This document shows positions 58,664 to 64,000 of a stretch of 64,000 nucleotides of DNA, in pieces. The stretch is from Thuidium tamariscinum (lineage: Eukaryota; Streptophyta; Bryopsida; Hypnales; Thuidiaceae). Below the pieces are notes generated by a model. That model was given only the letters and a program-made list of their open reading frames with translations. It was not told the DNA's origin and made no database searches. Within the stretch, counting starts at the first letter, position 1. Each line of letters opens with the position of its first letter. The position numbers and the translations under genes are program-made. The stretch is from NCBI GenBank assembly GCA_947034885.2, contig OX344757.2, forward strand, positions 21,446,001 to 21,510,000, given 5' to 3'.

Positions 58664-60592
58664 TGTGAGCCCTCGAGATGGCACTCAGGACTCTGGGTCC
58701 ATTTTTTGCGATTAAATAGCGAAAAATAGTCAAAATATTCAAGAAAAAGACATAAAAAGAGTGTTGAGGGAGTTTTGGTATCAGTCTATGCCAAAATGGT
58801 AGAAAACCAACTTAGAAGGAGGAAAATTCCTATTACTAGAAATTGGAATCATTCTAAGTCTCCAAAGCAAGTATATGTGAAGAATTAGTAATTCCGAGAG
58901 AAATAAGGAATAGAGAGTTAGTCAGTCCTAGCAATTGTCTGTGCAAAGTCAACCTTTTAAGGATGCACACGACATACTGACTAAGCCAAAAGAGTATACT
59001 ACGAGCGTGGGAGAGTTACCAGGGATTAAGTTCAATTTTGGAATAAATTGGATTTAAAGGTAAAACCACTACAATGGATTTGGAGAATTCGAATTTCACA
59101 AGGCAAAAGATGGAGGATTGGAGATTGAAGACTACAGAGAGGTGTTCCAAGGGTAGGAGCATGCCAGGAGCAAACAAGAATCAAACAATTGTCCAAGATT
59201 CCCGGGCATCGGGAATTAAATTGTCCAATTGGGCGAAGTAATTCCAAATTGCTAAAATTAGAAAGGTGCAAGGTTGCGTGGGACTTACACCAAGAATCTA
59301 GGAGTGCCCTAGATGTTACCCAATTTATTTCGGATTTTTCCGAAATTCCACGTTGACTCCATGGGAAGTCAACCACACATAGAAATGTTCGTAAAATCAT
59401 AGAAATTACACATGGTGCGGTAAAATCTCACTAAAAATTATGCTAGGTTTTTGTGTGCTTAATAAGCTCTTGGTCAAGTTTGAAGACATTCCGACATTCC
59501 CAACTACCAAAACCGGCATCGACATTGAAATTCACTGGAAGTTACAAGTTGGCGGCGGGTTGACCGGCGTATCAGGAGCGAATGATGTCCAATTGTCGCA
59601 AATAAGGAGTCATTCATTACTCTCACAGACATTCCTAACAACCCTGGCCTGACAGATTCATCAAATTGCGCAAATCCTAAAAGTTAGATTTTTGACTTTT
59701 AATTGGAGTTACCGTAATTCCAATTTGGGCGCGCAATTGGCCTAGGAGTGAGGGGAAGGGGTCCCTTAGACTAATTGGGGTCTTCTGAAGACAATGGCGT
59801 AGACGGTTTTCCGTTTCGAGTTGTTCCCTAAAAGATAGAGAGGGTCAGCTCTGAGTTTGACTTTTTAATCGTTAATTGCGGTTAACTAGAAGTGATTTTG
59901 GAAATATCTCTTGGAAAATCAAAGATTGGATTTGGTCAAGATCTCTTTCTTGCGTAAAAAGCCATCTTTGGGCTAAAGAAAGACAATTTGCAAAATAACT
60001 TTTGGTTAATTTGCAAAATATCTACGTAAATTAGGGTTAATTCCAAAATATTTTGGGTTAAGATCTTGGATTTGATTTGGCCAAGATTTCTTTGACAAAA
60101 TGGGGATGTTTTTAGAAATTTCCACCATTAAACAACTAATATTTTGGAATTACATTAGGGTAGTTTAGGGTAGGAAGTAACAAAGTGTTTTCACTAGCAA
60201 TTACCGAGAGGGGCCCGGCCACGGGTATATAAGGGCCCCCCTCGAGGTTGCCAGTACCCTTTTCTTTTGTGCACCGACACTTTGTTTCTTCATTATTGTG
60301 CTACCGACTTGGTCGGAGCACCCCTTGGACCAAAGTGCTTGGCCAAGGTTTTTTGATTTCTAGTTCGATTATGAAACCCTTGAAGGCTTAGGGCCCCTTC
60401 AACTTATTTTCACTATTATACGTTGGATCACACAACTTTTTGAGCACTGATTTGTTGAGACACTAGATACTGGACATTCCTAAGTTGAGTACCAAAGTTC
60501 GGTTAAACACTGTCATGTGTACCTCCTTTTGCAAATAGAACTCTCAAAATACAACAATCTTTAAGATACGGCGGAGCTTTGAACCCACAACA
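58664..60592 (+). mobile_element. Probable long terminal repeat of an LTR retrotransposon (fossil)
   Basis: A GC-richer block of about 1.9 kb begins TGTGAGCCCTCGAG and ends GAACCCACAACA, followed at once by TTTGGAGGGACC, which may be a primer-binding region. A TATA box (GGGTATATAAGGG, about 60,224) lies roughly 360 bp before the end, where an LTR promoter would sit. No second LTR and no gag or pol region is recognisable, so it is a solo or incomplete remnant, perhaps Ty3-like. Boundaries and family are uncertain. Confidence 0.4.
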
Positions 60593-60822
60593 TTTGGAGG
60601 GACCTTATCTTTAAAGTCATACTTGCGTGGGAAAGGGATTTCCCCAAAAATCTCACTGGAACTATCGTTAAATTATTGCCAAATTGGAACTTCCAAAATT
60701 CTTACCAAAGTTATAAGGAATGTCCAATTGAAAGGCATGTCCAAATAAGCCAAGATTCCAACTTGAATTTGGTTTAAAGAGCCAGACTAGCATACTTAAG
60801 GGCAGACCAGCCACACCAGGGC

Positions 60823-60951
60823 GGACCAGCCGGGTACGGGGACCAACCGGGTACGGGGGGCCAGCCGGGTATCGGGAGCCAGTGGGTCGCTGGGGAGTGG
60901 GTCGCTGGGGAGCCAGGGTCGCTGGGGAGAGCCGGGGTCGCTGGGGAGGAT
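60823..60951. repeat. Compound GC-rich minisatellite
   Basis: Three 17-18 bp units of the GGACCAGCCGGGTACGG type (60,823-60,876) are followed by four units containing GGGTCGCTGGGGAG (about 60,882-60,951). The strand is strongly G-biased. It lies in the 60.6-61.2 kb stretch after the LTR-like block, where no gene is seen. Confidence 0.9.
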
Positions 60952-61440
60952 AGGGAGCACTCCAGGGACTCACAGTACGTTTGAAACTCCAAAAACTTGG
61001 ATTTTAATCACACTCATGGTTGGTAGTTGACGCCACACCTTTGTTTTTAAAACTAAAATCCAACATTTGGGAGTCACAAAATACTTCATCATCTTCTACA
61101 CGTCCTAAACTCCATAGCCGCATCTCTCCACAAAAAACTTGCAAAAACATACTAAGCAAGAATGAGAGAGGAGAAGACGTAGTTAGGAAGATTAAGGTGA
61201 CGAAACCCATCACATGAAGCAAATAACAATAAACAATTGATTTTCTTTTGGAATAATACTATTGAACTAGATTCTTATTCTTTGGGGTTGACCCTTGGGA
61301 ATAAAAAACTAATTTCTTTAGGAATAACACTATTACTAATATTCTCGTTCTTTAGGAATGTTCCACATTCTTTGGTAGCTAGTCATTAAATAGATTCTTA
61401 GAAGGTTTGGATTTTGTTAGTTTTGTTTTATTAGGTCTAA

Positions 61441-61672
61441 TAAGCCAAAAAGAAAGAAACAAATTGACAACCAATTTCTTTAGAATTAACACAAATTCAA
61501 AAATTAATTAGATTTGAAAAGATTTGAAGATGATTTTTTGATTAAAATATTCTACTAAGCCAAAAGGGAAACAAACAAATTGCCAACCAATTTCTTTAAA
61601 ATTAACACAAATTCAAAAATTAATTAGATTTGAAAAAGATTTGATGTCAATTTCCGATTTAAATAATTAAAT
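61441..61672 (+). repeat. Two-unit direct repeat of 115 bp
   Basis: TAAGCCAAAA starts both units (61,441 and 61,556), and both continue through CCAATTTCTTTA and a perfectly shared ATTAACACAAATTC-AAAAATTAATTAG block to GATTTGAA. By eye about nine tenths of positions match. The surrounding 61.2-61.9 kb is AT-rich with no exon. Confidence 0.9.
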
Positions 61673-61932
61673 CAATTTGAATTTTGGATATTAATCTAGG
61701 ACCAAAGGAAAAAGCATTAAACAACTAACCTTTAACTTTCATTTATTTCGTTAGAATAGAATATTTGCTAACCAAACTAGGTAGACTAATTAAATTGCAG
61801 TATTTCTTAATTACCGGGGAATTAGGAATTAACAGAATTACGCAATTAAATTAAGTGCTACATAACATTTAATTTTCTTTTTAATCAGGACAGAATTAAT
61901 TGACCAACAACGTGAGAATCATTATGGATTAG

Positions 61933-62028
61933 ATGGAGAACCGGGATGATTTCGATGGCGAGGTCGTAGGGGAATATTTACACATGATGATGTTTGACGA
62001 CGGGACCATGGAGATTTACGCAGAGGAG
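61933..62028 (+). other. Possible first coding exon, gene unknown
   Basis: An ATG at 61,933 opens 32 codons (MENRDDFDGEVVGEY, then LHMMMFDDGTMEIYAEE) ending exactly at a strong donor, GAG/GTAAAC. The peptide is acidic, balanced in composition and flanked by AT-rich DNA, so it looks like a genuine exon. I do not recognise it and find no second exon in the next kilobase. It could be the 5' exon of a gene or transposase gene continuing outside the window or lost. Confidence 0.35.
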
Positions 62029-63229
62029 GTAAACCGCTCGCATTTGATTTTTATTCTCATTGTTTTACTGTTAAGTTTCTCTTTACCAAATGCCTGGAAT
62101 TAGGTTTAGGTAACATCATTTGATAGAATAGAATAGAATAGGGCCTCGTTGGGTTGAATTTTAGAATAGAATATAAAGAATTATAACCACGAAATTAGAT
62201 TAGGAACACTCAAAAGACGTGACTAAAAGAGTTCATTGCTTGGAAGGCTTTCTTTTTCACCCAATTAGAAAGAAAACTCAATTAGACACAGGACCCGTGT
62301 GAAAAACTCTTAGCTCGAGGGTGGAGTTAGGAGCGCTCACAGTGACCTCATTTTGCAAGGAAATGTCATACTATACAAAATCAATCATTTGCAAAATATG
62401 GTTAGGTTTTGAAGTTTATCATTACACAATAGTAGTCATAGAGAATCCCCTCCACGAAGTAGTAACTATGGGATCAATTCAAGTAGTATTGCATAAATAT
62501 CCATAGTAATGGCAAATGCTAATTTCTAAGATGCCCAATAGAATGCAAGCTATGATTCAATAAAGCATAGAAACACTTGATGGTAAAAAGTATATAATGA
62601 AGATTCAAATTGTTGAATGATTTTGAATTCTACATATATCCATTTGCTTTGATGTTCAAATACTCTTCACTTCTATTCCAAAATAATCTATGGTTTGGAA
62701 ATCTATTTATTTTTTAGTATCCTAGAGATTCCTAAGTTCATGAACTTTTTAATAGTTGAATCTTCTTTGGAAGAAAAAGTCATAAGATTATTGGACCAAA
62801 TTATACATCTATAGTAAAAATAAAAATAAATTAAATGCATTAAAAATAACCCTTTATGTCCAACTCTAATTTTGATGTTTTTTCTTTGTTTTTTTTAGTT
62901 TCTATGAGTAATTGTATGATTTCATTTGATTTGAATATTAAATTTTATATACTATTTTATTCAATATTGTTCATTGAGTCTCAAGATGGAGTAGGAAGAC
63001 CTAGGGACTTTGAAACTGATTTTACATTTGATTTTTCACTTTATTTGTTGTACAACTTTCAAAGTTGGATAAACTCATGATTAATTTTACAATTAATTGA
63101 AGAAATAAGTTGGAAAGACATATGAATTTTTTTAAATTTCATATTCATGCTTGAAAAAAATAAAAAGTAGAAATAAATAGAGATTTTAAATACTAAATTG
63201 TTAACAATTTAGTTAAGGATTTGAAACAT
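62029..63229. other. No gene seen
   Basis: AT-rich; an AGAAT pentamer tract lies at about 62,123-62,140. Nothing else is recognisable. Confidence 0.45.
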
Positions 63230-63965
63230 GGGTGATTGCAAGAAACACTTGTTCTATTTTTTGTTCCCTTGGCCTTGGACAAGTGTTTTTTTATTCATAA
63301 CTTTTGCGTCATTTTTCCATTTTACACAAAACTCAAAAGAAAAGTACACATAATAATTTTTTAGTTCTACACATAATAATTTTTCTTGGGATTCTTAAAA
63401 ATTATTTTATTATTTTTAAACAACCCCCAATTGGGTGTCTACCTTGGTCATTCTCGGGATTTTAAGTCCTATTTTTGACCCTAAAATGCAAATTTTAAGC
63501 TCAAGAACTTTTACTAAAGTTACACAAGACCATGAAGAAATCTTCTAAAAACAGTAAACCATCCAACTTCCACATTTGTTCAAAGTAGTCTACCTTCCGA
63601 CTACCTTTGTGCACATGTACAAGATACAATTTATTTTTCTCAGAGATGAAAATGGTTGAAGAGAAGCATCTTAAGGTTAGGAAAAACAGATCTTTTAATT
63701 TTATTTTTTTGAATTCTTTTACTATTTAAAAAAATCAAACTTCAAAATGTCTATTTTTATTGTATTTTTCATTGTGCTTTTTTTGTGCTTAACTTTTAGA
63801 GTTAAATTTTCTTAGGTTTGAATTTTGAGAGACACAATATTCTCATTGTTCTTCAAATTATCCATGTTTTATTTTTATTTAAAAAAAATTTATTCAAAAA
63901 GTCACAAGACTCATCAAAATAGGCCATTTTGAACCAAAAACAATAAGTGTTTCTTGCAATGACCC
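63230..63965 (+). mobile_element. 736-bp inverted-repeat element, copy 2
   Basis: The ends GGGTGATTGCAAGAAACAC and GTGTTTCTTGCAATGACCC are inverted repeats. Length and ends agree with the copy at 12,560-13,295, while the interiors are diverged. It contains CATAACTTTTGCGTC near the left end. Flanks (CAT and ATA) do not give a clear duplication. Confidence 0.75.
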
Positions 63966-64000
63966 ATATGCCTATTACAATGTACCAAAAATTGGCAAGG

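Overview
The window looks like nuclear DNA of a land plant. The only recognisable host gene is a nine-exon homologue of plant GDT1-like protein 3 (PML3, a Golgi manganese/calcium transporter), and the mobile elements are of plant type: CACTA elements with 3-bp target duplications, and Tourist/Harbinger-like and Stowaway-like MITEs. The sequence is AT-rich and very gene-poor, which points to a large, repeat-rich genome. I recognise the large DUF7869-type protein mainly from non-seed plants and invertebrates, so a bryophyte, lycophyte or fern is plausible, but the sequence does not settle this.

Layout. 0.1-2.8 kb is a CACTA element carrying a nested TTAA-flanked element. 3.2-14.5 kb is bounded by a diverged inverted repeat of about 270 bp and encloses a GC-rich, gene-like island (5.9-8.6 kb) with a 69-bp palindromic minisatellite. 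14.7-17.9 kb holds an uninterrupted 1,073-codon DUF7869-like reading frame, probably a transposase. 18-40 kb and 44-58.5 kb are packed with small non-autonomous DNA elements, often nested inside one another. 40.3-44.1 kb is the PML3 gene. 58.7-60.6 kb looks like a long LTR fossil with a TATA box. The last few kb hold tandem repeats, one possible first exon and a 736-bp inverted-repeat element.

Three repeat families dominate. (1) A family of mostly 0.6-1.0 kb with termini TTAACCCCTAAAGG/CCTTTAGGGGTTAA, about 17 copies or fragments; the termini suggest TTAA target duplications as made by piggyBac or Kolobok transposases. (2) A roughly 270-360 bp family with CATTAG...CTAATG ends; comparison with empty sites suggests it inserts without duplicating its target. 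(3) A 736-bp family with ends GGGTSRTTGCAAGAAACAC, two copies of equal length. A near-perfect 1.4-kb foldback element built from 177-bp tandem units sits inside one TTAA copy and appears young.

The host gene and the elements show no functional link. The DUF7869-like protein is the only candidate in the window for an enzyme that could mobilise any of these families, and nothing here ties it to a particular one. All boundaries were read by eye; family assignments need alignment and database searches.
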